Shown one piece after another: positions 1 to 8,293 of a stretch of 64,000 nucleotides of DNA. The notes below the pieces were generated by a model, which saw only the letters and a list, made by a program, of their open reading frames with translations, was not told the origin of the DNA and made no database searches. Source of the DNA: Thioclava sediminum. Its GTDB lineage: Bacteria > Pseudomonadota > Alphaproteobacteria > Rhodobacterales > Rhodobacteraceae. The translations under genes and the position numbers were made by a program. Position 1 is the stretch's first letter. Each line of letters starts with the position of its first letter. The stretch covers positions 496,001 to 560,000 of the forward strand of contig NZ_MPZV01000001.1 of NCBI RefSeq assembly GCF_002020355.1, read 5' to 3'.

Positions 1-1176
1 GAACCCGTCGAGCGGGCCGCGATACAGCCCCTTATCGGCGAGGTCTTTCTGGATCAGATAGACCGCGAGCCTCGGGTTGGCCTTGAACAGATCACGCGCC
101 TGCGCGGCATTCATCTTCCCCCGGGCGGGCGCGATCTCTCCTGCGAGCGGCGCGAAATCGACATCGTGCCGATGCCTCGCCACACGGATCGTCATCGCGT
201 AATTCGCACGTTCTTCGGGCGTGAACAGATCGCTATGCGCTTCAAGGAAGTCCGCCGCCCCTTTGGGATCGCGCCGGACGTTATAGGAGTTGCCGTCGCG
301 CAAAAGGCCGACCAGATAGCGCGCTGCGGTCTTGTTGCCCGCCTCGGCAGCCTCGCGCAGTTGCGCCACCGCCTGTTTGCCATCGCCGCGCATCGAGATA
401 CCCCAGATGCGGCGCGTGGCGTCGAGCACTTCGATCCGCTCGTTTCCCGCCGCGCGGGCGGCCTTGGCATAGCCGTCGAACTTCGCCCGCGAAACCTTGC
501 CGCCACCGAGATAGCCATACATCGCGCCCTCGGCCAGCGTCGCATAAGCGCCATCGACACCCGCCGCGCCAGCGCGTTCGAGAAACGCCTGCGCTGTCTT
601 CGGATCGCGCTGCGACCACATCAGCGTCTCGCCGTATTTCCACAATCCGGTCGCGTCGCCCGCCTCTGCTGCGGTCTCGAACAGGTCGCGCGCCTTGGCA
701 TAATCGCGCGGCAGTCCCGTTCCGTAGAGATAGGCCTCGCCCAAGATCAGCGCCGCTTTCGCATCGCCCTTTGCGATCTGCGTCTCAAGCAGGTCGACCC
801 CGCGCGCAGTGTCGCGTGGCAAAGCCCAGCCGCCGATCAGCTGCTTGCCCAACAGACGGTGCGCATCCCAGCTGCCCGCTTCGACCGCCTGTTCGAGATA
901 GCCTACGGCGCGATCACGATCCGCAGCGACAGGACCGCCCCAGAGGAGCAGGTCACCTGCGGCCAAAGCCGCTTCGGGATCGCCTTGCGCCGCGGCGTCC
1001 TCCAACATCGAGAGCCCGGCCTGTGGATCGGGCTTCACATCGCCAGAGCCCCAGACGAGCGCCTGCGCGCGTTCGGTGACGTCGGGCTTCGTTTCGTCCG
1101 CGAAGAGCGGTGCGCTGACCGTGCACAAAGCCAGAGCGACCACTCCGAGCGGTTTGGTCCAGATCTTGCGTGACAT
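1..1176 (-). CDS. Sel1/TPR-repeat exported protein (partial, runs off left edge)
   Basis: The frame opens at ATG 1176 and runs 392 codons to the left edge without a stop, so the C-terminus is missing. The first ~25 residues look like a signal peptide (basic start, hydrophobic core, ending near LFADE). The rest is a series of roughly 36-residue helical repeats of Sel1 type, for example LILGEAYLYGTGLPRD and WKYGETLMW, with recurring small-residue A/G positions. The last visible residues, LADKGLYRGPLDG, resemble the start of a peptidoglycan-binding type 1 domain. Sel1 proteins act as scaffolds; combined with a wall-binding domain it is probably periplasmic. It lies 20 bp downstream of the prepilin peptidase in the same direction, so it may be an accessory of the Tad locus. 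The exact role is unknown. Confidence 0.75.
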   Translation of the reverse strand, partial: MSRKIWTKPLGVVALALCTVSAPLFADETKPDVTERAQALVWGSGDVKPDPQAGLSMLEDAAAQGDPEAALAAGDLLLWGGPVAADRDRAVGYLEQAVEAGSWDAHRLLGKQLIGGWALPRDTARGVDLLETQIAKGDAKAALILGEAYLYGTGLPRDYAKARDLFETAAEAGDATGLWKYGETLMWSQRDPKTAQAFLERAGAAGVDGAYATLAEGAMYGYLGGGKVSRAKFDGYAKAARAAGNERIEVLDATRRIWGISMRGDGKQAVAQLREAAEAGNKTAARYLVGLLRDGNSYNVRRDPKGAADFLEAHSDLFTPEERANYAMTIRVARHRHDVDFAPLAGEIAPARGKMNAAQARDLFKANPRLAVYLIQKDLADKGLYRGPLDGF

Positions 1177-1196
1177 AGGTCCTCCCTTGGCGGGGC

Positions 1197-1676
1197 CTAC
1201 CCGCCGACCAGATAAGGCAAAGCCAGACCCGCAAGCGCGATCGAGACGCCCATCGGGAGCTTTCCCCGTACGTAACAACTTTTCCAACCCAAACGGGGCC
1301 CAAGCCGCGTCGCCACCGGCGCGCTTTGCAGCCCCATCGTCAACGCCGAGCCCGCAAAAAGCGCGACGGAAAAGGCGATCAAAAACTCCCCCATCGCCGC
1401 AGAGGGTACGAACAGTATCAGGGCCGCGAGGAATTTCACGTCCCCTCCCCCGAAGGCGCGCAGCACGAAAAAGACGTAGCCGACCAAGAAGGTGATCGCG
1501 CCTGCGGCGAGGCGCAGGCTCAGCTCGTGCAGACCCAGAAACGGGGCGCAGAGCGCAAAGAAGCCAAGCGTGATCAGCACGATCTTGTTCGGGATGCGCA
1601 TCTCGCGCAGATCGCTGAGCGCGACCCAGATCAATATCGGGGCCAGCGCCGCCAGCGGCAGGAGCTGCCCGGTCAT
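1197..1676 (-). CDS. cpaA: Prepilin peptidase (TadV/CpaA family)
   Basis: Protein of 159 residues, the short form typical of Tad systems, lacking the N-terminal methylase domain of PilD. It is a multi-spanning membrane protein with the two aspartates of GpdA-type aspartic proteases: D22 in SDLREMRIPN and D79 in GGGDVK. It should cleave the leader of the Flp pilin (10713-10895) and of the TadE-like pseudopilins at the inner membrane. Its ATG overlaps the stop of the upstream LuxR-type gene by 4 bp, so the two are translationally coupled. The family call is strong; that Flp is its substrate is inferred from the locus. Confidence 0.9.
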   Translation of the reverse strand: MTGQLLPLAALAPILIWVALSDLREMRIPNKIVLITLGFFALCAPFLGLHELSLRLAAGAITFLVGYVFFVLRAFGGGDVKFLAALILFVPSAAMGEFLIAFSVALFAGSALTMGLQSAPVATRLGPRLGWKSCYVRGKLPMGVSIALAGLALPYLVGG

Positions 1677-2527
1677 GCGACCCGTCCGGCTCTGGCGCCG
1701 GCGAGTTCGAAGGGCAGTTCGGAGACAAGCTGGAAGGTCAGTTCCGCCAGATTGCGCGCGCCGGTCTTGGCGTAGAGATTGCTCAGATGGGTGCGCAGGG
1801 TGGATTCCTTGATCCCCAGCTCTGCAAGCATCTGATCGGGCGACTGGCCGTGGCGCAGCAGCAGGCAGACGCGATATTCCGAACGGCTCAGACGCGCCGG
1901 GTTGTCCGCGCTCAGGATCGGCGAGCCGATGAGCGGCGCGGCCTGTTTGGCGGCGGATTTCAGCAAGGTCTCGGTGAACATGCCCCGGGCGCGGTTGTGC
2001 CAGGTGCGGCTCAGCGTATCGCCGAGCGTGGTCAGCACCGCTTGCTGATACTGGCGCAGCTTTTCGGTGAAATGCAACTCCAGCGTATCGACCCAGCGAT
2101 CGCTGATCTCGAGCGGGATAACGACCATTTCGACAAGGTTGCGCCGCGCCAGTGCCGAGGCGACCGCCTGCGGCACGTCCTCGTCCTGCATCGAGCGATA
2201 CCAGGTCGAGCCCCGTTTGGCCTTGTCGAGATAATCGCCAAGCAGATCGCCTGCGAAGCTTTGCTCCAGCGGGATCCGGCAGCCGGATCGCGCCCTGTCA
2301 TGGACCAACGCCCGTGCCGATGCGCCCGCATCTCGCGGATAGCGCGCCAATATGACGGCCTCGGCCCCGATACTGTCGGTCAGATATCTCAACGCCGTGC
2401 GCAGCGGGTTCGTCCCGTGCAGACACTCACACCACTGTGCAACGGCCCCAATCATGCCCGCTTCGATAGCGCGCTCTTGCCCGGGCGAAGCCCCGGCTGT
2501 CCCATAGTCCCGCATGGTCCCCACCAT
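1673..2527 (-). CDS. LuxR-family transcriptional regulator in the Tad locus
   Basis: Protein of 284 residues. The C-terminal ~60 residues form a LuxR-type helix-turn-helix: LSRSEYRVCLLLRHGQSPDQ, then LGIKESTLRTHLSNLYAKTG, matching the GerE fold with its conserved recognition helix. The N-terminal ~200 residues look like a GAF/autoinducer-like sensory fold but carry no motif that names a ligand. It lies between tadC and the prepilin peptidase and overlaps the latter by 4 bp, so it is probably a local regulator of pilus expression. Start ATG 2527 is the first in frame; MRDYG at residue 5 is an alternative start. Confidence 0.8.
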   Translation of the reverse strand: MVGTMRDYGTAGASPGQERAIEAGMIGAVAQWCECLHGTNPLRTALRYLTDSIGAEAVILARYPRDAGASARALVHDRARSGCRIPLEQSFAGDLLGDYLDKAKRGSTWYRSMQDEDVPQAVASALARRNLVEMVVIPLEISDRWVDTLELHFTEKLRQYQQAVLTTLGDTLSRTWHNRARGMFTETLLKSAAKQAAPLIGSPILSADNPARLSRSEYRVCLLLRHGQSPDQMLAELGIKESTLRTHLSNLYAKTGARNLAELTFQLVSELPFELAGARAGRVA

Positions 2528-2776
2528 CCCCAGAAACTATTATATGTGGCCCACTTATGTGCGTGACAGCGCGTAGACCATCTCTAAGCGTAACCCCTAA
2601 ATGCGTTAATTCCTAAGCTAGCCATTTGGACTATATCCACAGCCTCCTGTGGATGATTCTATTGATACCCACTGCAATCAAAGGTTGCATATTCGGCATT
2701 TAAGTCGACATTTCGGCCGAAAAAATTGTCCGTAAACAATGCTTTGGGAAAAGATCGAATTTGGAAACGATTCGAT
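2528..2776. other. Intergenic gap between tadC and luxR with a perfect hairpin
   Basis: This 249-bp stretch is AT-rich compared with its neighbours and has no convincing gene. It contains a perfect inverted repeat, ATCCACAG-CCTC-CTGTGGAT, at 2635-2654. No T-tract follows on either strand, so it is as likely to be an operator as a terminator. The gap is the largest inside the Tad locus and probably carries a promoter for the luxR-cpaA-Sel1 segment on the minus strand. Confidence 0.4.
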
Positions 2777-3778
2777 TTACTGCGCGTAATTCACGAAATA
2801 GCGAATCACCACCGGGCCAACGGCGATCAGGATCAGCGCCGGGAGCATCAGCGAGGCCAGAACCCCTGACATCTGCACCGGCAGGCGATTGGCCTTTTCC
2901 TGGGCCCGCATCTCGCGGATACCGCGCAGATCGGCGGCATAGGTGGTCAACGCCTGCGCCATCGAGGCTCCGAAGCGCAGCGACTGGCTCGCGACATTGG
3001 CGAAGGCGCGCACGGTCTCGACCCCGGTCCGGTCGGCCATGTCGCGCAGTGCCGCCTCGCGCTCGCGCCCGGCCTGAACCTGACGCTGCACCGAGAGGAA
3101 CTCGAAGGAAATCTCCGGCGACGTCTCCGCAAGCTCGTTGCCCACGCGGGTCATCGCCGCATCGAACCCCATGCCGCTCTCGATCGCGACCTGCATCAGA
3201 TCGAGCGCGTTCGGGAAACTCTCTTCGATCCGCAGCCGCCGCTCGCGCATCCGGCTGTTGAGCCACATCAGCGGCAGCAGATAGCCGCCTGCGACGAGCC
3301 CGGTCAGGATCTGATAGGTCGCCATGCCGCTCAGGCTGCCGAGACGGGCATCCAGCCCCATCGGCAGGCCTATTTCGGGGCTGCGCGCGGCAAACAGAAG
3401 CCCCATGAAAATACCCGGCAGGCCGATCCCCAGCGCGATCCGGACCAGGGTGAAGCGGCGCAATGCGCTGGCCCCGGACAGCCCGGCCTGCGCAAGTTTG
3501 CGTTCCAGCTTGGAGCGGGTCTGGCGGTCGGCGGGCACGAAGGCCTTCAGGATCTGGCCCGGACGTGCCTCCGGTGCCTTGAGATAGCCGTGCTCGGCGC
3601 GTCCCCCCGTTTTCGACCCGCCGATGGCCGCAATGCGCTCGGCGGCGCGGTCGCGCTGGAAGGCGGCCTGAAGCCCGACTATCAGAAGCAGCAGGCCGAA
3701 GCCGATCCCGGCGGCCAGAAGCGTCTCGGGCGCGATGCCCATCCGAAGCGCGAAATCCTCGATCCCTGTCATCAACAT
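2777..3778 (-). CDS. tadC: Tad pilus inner-membrane platform protein TadC
   Basis: Protein of 333 residues with a type II secretion system F (T2SSF) domain in its C-terminal half (ALDLMQVAIESGMGFDAAM) and membrane helices near the N-terminus, middle and C-terminus (LPALILIAVGPVVIRY). TadB and TadC form the inner-membrane platform that couples the TadA ATPase to pilin polymerisation. I place the start at ATG 3778, preceded by GGGAGAGAGA; the open frame extends 19 codons further but would overlap tadB. It begins 16 bp after the tadB stop, as in canonical tad operons. Confidence 0.9.
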   Translation of the reverse strand: MLMTGIEDFALRMGIAPETLLAAGIGFGLLLLIVGLQAAFQRDRAAERIAAIGGSKTGGRAEHGYLKAPEARPGQILKAFVPADRQTRSKLERKLAQAGLSGASALRRFTLVRIALGIGLPGIFMGLLFAARSPEIGLPMGLDARLGSLSGMATYQILTGLVAGGYLLPLMWLNSRMRERRLRIEESFPNALDLMQVAIESGMGFDAAMTRVGNELAETSPEISFEFLSVQRQVQAGREREAALRDMADRTGVETVRAFANVASQSLRFGASMAQALTTYAADLRGIREMRAQEKANRLPVQMSGVLASLMLPALILIAVGPVVIRYFVNYAQ

Positions 3779-3794
3779 GGTCTCTCTCCCCGGC

Positions 3795-4766
3795 TCAGAT
3801 CCGGAACTGCACCAGACGGCGCAGCACCACGGCATTCAGGATGATCAGCGTGACGACGATGATCGCCATCGTGCGGAACATCGGGTGATCGGCGACTTCG
3901 CCGTAGTAATTTGGTGACATCACCGAGGTGAAGCCGAACATGATGAACGGCAGCGCGGTCAGGAACCACGCCGAGGCGCGCCCCTCCGCCGAGATCGCGC
4001 GGATCTTGCGTCGCATCGAGATCCGGCCCCGCGTCGTCGCCGCCAGCACTTCGAGCACGCGGGCGAGATCGCCGCCCGTGCCGTGCTGGATACCGATGCT
4101 AGCTGCGAGATAGTCGGCGTCTTCCAGCCCCACCCGCTCGGCGAATTCCAGCACCGCGTCGGGCAGGTCTTCGCCATAGGTCACCTGATCGAAGATGATG
4201 CCGAATTCGGTGCCGATCGGATCGGGCATCTCCTCGGCCACGGCGCCGATAGACATATTCAGCGGATGGCCGATCTTCAGACCTCGCGCGAGCATGTCGA
4301 GTGCATCAGGCAGCTGGCTCGTCAGCACTTTCATCCGTTGCGTCGCCCGCGAGCGCAGGATCATGAAGGGTAGCGCCAGCCCGATCGTCAGCGCGGCCGA
4401 AGCCGCCCGCAACGGGCCTAGCGGGGCAAGCGCCAGCACGAAACTCCCGATCGCAAGCGCGGCACAGATCAGCAGAAACTTGTCCGGCCCGATCCGAAAG
4501 CCCGCGCGATGCAGCAGACGCGGCAGGTCGAACCGCTTCGGCAGCCGGGCGATCCAGCCCTTGCGCGGGTTGGGCTTGAGCAGTGCGAGCATCTCCTCGG
4601 TGTCGCGCCCTTTCGCGATCATCTTCATCCGACGGCTTTTCGCCTCACCGCTGGTCTCGGTGCGGTTGAGCAGGTGCAGCCCGCCGGTCAGCGCCAGCAG
4701 AACGCCAAGCGCGATGCCGCTATAGGCGATATAGGCGGCGAGGTCCTTTTCGATGATCTCCCACAT
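3795..4766 (-). CDS. tadB: Tad pilus inner-membrane platform protein TadB
   Basis: Protein of 323 residues with an N-terminal membrane helix (YIAYSGIALGVLLALTGG), a basic linker, central membrane segments and a T2SSF domain (LPDALDMLARGLKIGHPLN) followed by two C-terminal helices. It is the partner of TadC in the inner-membrane assembly platform of the Flp pilus. It starts 3 bp after the tadA stop, so both are probably coupled. Length and topology fit the family. Confidence 0.92.
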   Translation of the reverse strand: MWEIIEKDLAAYIAYSGIALGVLLALTGGLHLLNRTETSGEAKSRRMKMIAKGRDTEEMLALLKPNPRKGWIARLPKRFDLPRLLHRAGFRIGPDKFLLICAALAIGSFVLALAPLGPLRAASAALTIGLALPFMILRSRATQRMKVLTSQLPDALDMLARGLKIGHPLNMSIGAVAEEMPDPIGTEFGIIFDQVTYGEDLPDAVLEFAERVGLEDADYLAASIGIQHGTGGDLARVLEVLAATTRGRISMRRKIRAISAEGRASAWFLTALPFIMFGFTSVMSPNYYGEVADHPMFRTMAIIVVTLIILNAVVLRRLVQFRI

Positions 4767-4769
4767 GGC

Positions 4770-6200
4770 TCAGTTCCCCCGCATCTTGAAATCGGACGGA
4801 TCGACCGCGACGCCTGCCGCGATCAGGTCTTCGAGGCAGCGCGGACGCAGGCCGGTGGCGGTGAACTCGCCCTCGATCACGCCATCGGCGGAGGTGCCGG
4901 TTTTGCGGAAGGTGAAGATGTCCTGCATCATCACGATATTGCCTTCCTGCCCGGTGATCTCGGAGATCGAGAGCACCCGGCGGCGACCGTCGGACATGCG
5001 CGCGATCTGCACGACGATGTCGAGGCCGGAGGCGATCTGCGAGCGGATCGCGTTGAGCGGCATGTCGAGGCCGATCATCGTCACCATCTGCTCGATCCGT
5101 CCCAGAGCGTCGCGCGCGGAATTGGCGTGGACGGTGGTCATCGAGCCGTCATGGCCCGTGTTCATCGCCTGCAACATGTCGAAGGCTTCCGAGCCGCGCA
5201 CCTCGCCTACGATGATCCGGTCGGGGCGCATCCGCAGCGCGTTCTTCACCAGATCGCGCTGGATCACCGCGCCCTGCCCGTTCGGATTGGACGCGCGGGT
5301 TTCCAGCCGCACCACATGCTCCTGTTGCAGCTGCAATTCGGCGGCGTCCTCAATCGTCACGATCCGCGTGCGCGGGTCGATGGCAGCCGAAATCGCGTTC
5401 AAGAGCGTCGTCTTGCCCGAGCCGGTACCGCCCGAGATCAGGATATTCTTGCGGGCATGCACCAGCCCGTGGAGGAACCGCGACGCAGCCCCCGTCATCA
5501 TCCCGGTCTCGACAAGCCGCTCCATCGTATAGGGTTGGCGCGCGAATTTGCGGATCGACAGGCTCGGCCCGTCAATCGCACAGGGCCGGATGATCGCGTT
5601 CACGCGGCTGCCGTCTTCGAGACGCGCATCGACCCAAGGGTTGCTCTCGTCGATCCGGCGCCCCACCCGCGAGACGATCTTGTCGATGATCCGCAGCAGG
5701 TGGCGCTCGTCGCGGAAGCGTACCGCCGTGCGCTCGAGGACGCCGTGACGCTCGACGAAGACGCGGTTGCAGCCATTGACGAGAATGTCGTTGATCGACG
5801 GGTCGGCCAGCAGCGGCTCCAGCGGACCAAGCCCCAGGACCTCGTTGAGAAGCTCGTCGACCAGTGTCTTGAACTCCTCCGCGCGCAACGGGGTTTTCGC
5901 GTCGCGCAGCTCTTCGCTCACCAGCGCCGCCACTTCGCGGCGCAGCTCCTCGGGCACGACCTTGTCGAGCATCGACAGGTTGAGCCGGTCCAGAAGCGCG
6001 TCATGCAGGCGGCTTTTCAGTTCCAGCGCTCGCCGCTGCGCGTCTTCGTCGACCTCTGCCGCGGGCGGTTTGGGCGTAACTTGCTGTGCGGCCATCTCGC
6101 GCGCGTCTTTCGGAGGGCTGCCCGCATAGGGCTTGCCGAGCGGGATCACCTTTTCGGTCTCGGTCGGTTTCGACCCGCGATCCGTGAAATTGCGAAACAT
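4770..6200 (-). CDS. tadA: Tad pilus assembly ATPase TadA (CpaF)
   Basis: Protein of 476 residues from ATG 6200 (MFRNFTD), which follows the Shine-Dalgarno-like GAGGGGGAG; the longer frame upstream would overlap tadZ. It is a VirB11/PulE-type secretion ATPase: an N-terminal domain, then Walker A GGTGSGKT near residues 257-264, an Asp box, a Walker B region (RPDRIIVGEVRGSEAFDMLQ) and a His box (TGHDGSMTTVHANS). The hexameric cytoplasmic motor powers Flp pilus polymerisation. It lies 13 bp downstream of tadZ and 3 bp upstream of tadB. Confidence 0.95.
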   Translation of the reverse strand: MFRNFTDRGSKPTETEKVIPLGKPYAGSPPKDAREMAAQQVTPKPPAAEVDEDAQRRALELKSRLHDALLDRLNLSMLDKVVPEELRREVAALVSEELRDAKTPLRAEEFKTLVDELLNEVLGLGPLEPLLADPSINDILVNGCNRVFVERHGVLERTAVRFRDERHLLRIIDKIVSRVGRRIDESNPWVDARLEDGSRVNAIIRPCAIDGPSLSIRKFARQPYTMERLVETGMMTGAASRFLHGLVHARKNILISGGTGSGKTTLLNAISAAIDPRTRIVTIEDAAELQLQQEHVVRLETRASNPNGQGAVIQRDLVKNALRMRPDRIIVGEVRGSEAFDMLQAMNTGHDGSMTTVHANSARDALGRIEQMVTMIGLDMPLNAIRSQIASGLDIVVQIARMSDGRRRVLSISEITGQEGNIVMMQDIFTFRKTGTSADGVIEGEFTATGLRPRCLEDLIAAGVAVDPSDFKMRGN

Positions 6201-6213
6201 CTCGTGCTCCCCC

Positions 6214-7113
6214 TCAATTCGTCCGGGCTGCGCTCTGTGCGAGCCGCCCCTTCGCCAGACCGGCAATCGCTTTCGACAGCGCAGAGCGCCGCCCGATCCG
6301 CGCGAGAGGTACGCCGCGATCGGCAGCCTCCTTGGCGGCGCGCGGGTCATCGGGCAGCCAGTGGCTCAGATCGCGATCGAGCGCCTTCGCCGCCTCCTGC
6401 TGCACCCGCGAGCGCATCAGCGGACGGCTTTGATGGTTCACGACCACCTCGATCTCCAGCGCGAGGTTCTCCTCGTGATAGGCGTCGATCAGGCGGCGTG
6501 CCTGCTGCAGCGAGGGCACCGCGAGATCGGTCACCAGATACATCAGAGACGCGCGCGCCAGCACCGGCGAAACCCAGTCGATCAGCGCATGCGGCAGATC
6601 GACGACGACGTAATCGCACCGCGCCTGCATCAGCGTGATGAGTTCGGTGACCTGATCGGCGCCGAGCGCCCCGAGCGGCGCGAAAGCGGCGGGGGCGCAG
6701 AGCACTTCGAGCCCGTCTTTCGAATGTTGGAGCGACTGATCGAGGAAGGTCTCGTCCGGCACCGCCCCGCTCCGTGCCATGTCGTAGAGCGCCGGGCTCG
6801 GATCGAGATCGAGGAAGCCCGCGACCATGCCGAATTGCAGATCGAGGTCGATCAACCCGACGCGGCGCGGCGCCTGACCTTTCTTCACCCCTTGGGCCGC
6901 CAGTTGATGGGCGAGATTCACCGCCAGCATCGTGGCCCCGATCCCGCCGCGGCTGCGCGCGACCGCGATGACCTGCCCCTCCTCGTCGGGCGCCCGCGCA
7001 TGCGTCAGACGCTCGGCCTCGGCGGAAAAGGTCAGCCGGCGCTTGGCGGGCGCGGCAAGGTCGCGCGCGCTCGGCTCGGGCACCAGGAATATCGGTTTGG
7101 TTCTACGGGTCAT
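6214..7113 (-). CDS. tadZ: Tad pilus localisation protein TadZ (CpaE), ParA/MinD-like
   Basis: Protein of 299 residues with a MinD/ParA fold. The deviant Walker A reads RSRGGIGATMLAVNLA (around residues 53-68), where ParA proteins have KGGVGKT/S; both signature lysines are absent. TadZ/CpaE proteins are known for atypical P-loops. The switch-like LIDLDLQFG and VVDLPHALIDW segments are present. There is no clear receiver domain; the N-terminal ~45 residues are short and basic. It probably directs the Tad machine to its cellular site rather than acting as a strong ATPase. It is followed directly by tadA. Confidence 0.88.
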   Translation of the reverse strand: MTRRTKPIFLVPEPSARDLAAPAKRRLTFSAEAERLTHARAPDEEGQVIAVARSRGGIGATMLAVNLAHQLAAQGVKKGQAPRRVGLIDLDLQFGMVAGFLDLDPSPALYDMARSGAVPDETFLDQSLQHSKDGLEVLCAPAAFAPLGALGADQVTELITLMQARCDYVVVDLPHALIDWVSPVLARASLMYLVTDLAVPSLQQARRLIDAYHEENLALEIEVVVNHQSRPLMRSRVQQEAAKALDRDLSHWLPDDPRAAKEAADRGVPLARIGRRSALSKAIAGLAKGRLAQSAARTN

Positions 7114-7131
7114 TTCATGTCTCCCCTTGCT

Positions 7132-7782
7132 TTAGCTTCCCGCGCCCTGCGCGAGATCCTCGCCCGGCATCGACGTGCTCATGCTCGGGAAGGCGATATC
7201 TGCATCAAGATTTTCATCGGCAGTGCCGGTCACGAGCCCCACCAGCGCGCCCAGCGGCGTCGCGAATTGGAAGCTCACATTCTGCAATTCGACGGTGACC
7301 ATCGGCACATAGGGCCCGCCGAGAAATCCAAGCTCGGAATCGTAGGAATAGCTGAAGGACAGGTTCGCAGCGGTCGAGCCGTTGGGAAGCGCCGGGGCGA
7401 CGATCGGCCAGATCTCGGCCACTGTCGCATTCGTCGTCGCGCCCGAGCAGCTCACCGTGGCGGGCGCCGCGCAGACCCAGCTCTTGGCGCTGCAATTCGT
7501 GCCGAATTGCGGCTCGGTCTCGTCTTTCGGCGTCACGCCGCGCTCATTCGTCTCCGGCACGCCGGCACATGCCGCCGGACGTACCGCTGCCACTCGCGCC
7601 GCGACCTGCAACCCACGCTGCATATTCACATAGTGAAAGGCCAGACGCCCGAAATCGAGAAGCCCGAAGAACACCAGCAGGTAGAGGCCGAAGACCAGCG
7701 AGAACTCGACAAGGGTCGCGCCCTCCTCGTCGCGCAGGAAGCGGCGCAGTGCGCGCGCGTGATATGCGAGCGGCCCGGTCAT
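7132..7782 (-). CDS. TadE-like pseudopilin/pilus assembly protein
   Basis: Protein of 216 residues from ATG 7782, whose start overlaps the upstream gene by 4 bp (ATGA). The N-terminus is of TadE type: a basic patch, then DEEGATLVEFSLVFGLYLLV, with cleavage expected after the glycine and the conserved glutamate at mature position 5. The remainder is a periplasmic domain with several cysteines. TadE/TadF pseudopilins are processed by the TadV peptidase and are needed for Flp pilus formation. Whether this one is E or F cannot be told from sequence alone. Confidence 0.82.
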   Translation of the reverse strand: MTGPLAYHARALRRFLRDEEGATLVEFSLVFGLYLLVFFGLLDFGRLAFHYVNMQRGLQVAARVAAVRPAACAGVPETNERGVTPKDETEPQFGTNCSAKSWVCAAPATVSCSGATTNATVAEIWPIVAPALPNGSTAANLSFSYSYDSELGFLGGPYVPMVTVELQNVSFQFATPLGALVGLVTGTADENLDADIAFPSMSTSMPGEDLAQGAGS

Positions 7783-8288
7783 GAGCCGAAGACCCGGTTC
7801 TGGTCGGCGATCGTCGTGGTGACGGTGCCGAGCGTCGTGGGTGTAATGAGGGTGAAGAGACCGGCGAAGGGGAAGGTGATCGTGACATTCGCCGCCACTT
7901 CGACGATCGGCGCATCCCCGAAGCGATAGCTGCCCTCGATGCAATCGAGGCTCGGCTCGACCGTCGTGACGGTGATCCCGCCCCCCAGAACGCTGCCGCC
8001 GGTGATCGCATTGCCGACGATCCCGGCAAGCGTTTCAGCCTGATCATCGACGCTGCCGCCGGTTTCGCAGATGCTGCGCGGGGTGATCCGGGCGAGGTAA
8101 CGGCTTGCATCGCGCACCCCGCCGATCACCGTCTGATAGGCAAGAAACATCCGCCCGCTCTCGATGATCGCCGCGAAGAGGATGAGCATCAGCGGCAGCA
8201 CCAGCGCGAATTCCACCAGCTGCGCGCCCTCGTCGTTGCGCCAGATGCGGCGCGGGGCGCGGAGGCGATATGCGCGAAACCACCGCAT
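7779..8288 (-). CDS. TadE-like pseudopilin/pilus assembly protein
   Basis: Protein of 169 residues from ATG 8288, 5 bp after the stop of the TadG-like gene; the longer frame upstream lies inside that gene. The N-terminus MRWFRAYRLRAPRRIWRNDE is basic and is followed by the TadE motif EGAQLVEFALVLPLMLILF, again with glutamate five residues after the predicted cleavage glycine. A small C-terminal periplasmic domain carries two cysteines. It is a paralogue of the next gene (7132-7782); together they probably provide the TadE and TadF functions. Confidence 0.82.
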   Translation of the reverse strand: MRWFRAYRLRAPRRIWRNDEGAQLVEFALVLPLMLILFAAIIESGRMFLAYQTVIGGVRDASRYLARITPRSICETGGSVDDQAETLAGIVGNAITGGSVLGGGITVTTVEPSLDCIEGSYRFGDAPIVEVAANVTITFPFAGLFTLITPTTLGTVTTTIADQNRVFGS

Positions 8289-8293
8289 CGCGC

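Noticed and set aside
3779-3835. N-terminal extension of TadC by 19 residues
   Set aside because: It would lie within tadB and lacks a ribosome site; ATG 3778 is preceded by GGGAGAGAGA.
4509-6638. 709-codon plus-strand open frame
   Set aside because: Antisense to tadA and tadB, which have conserved motifs on the minus strand.
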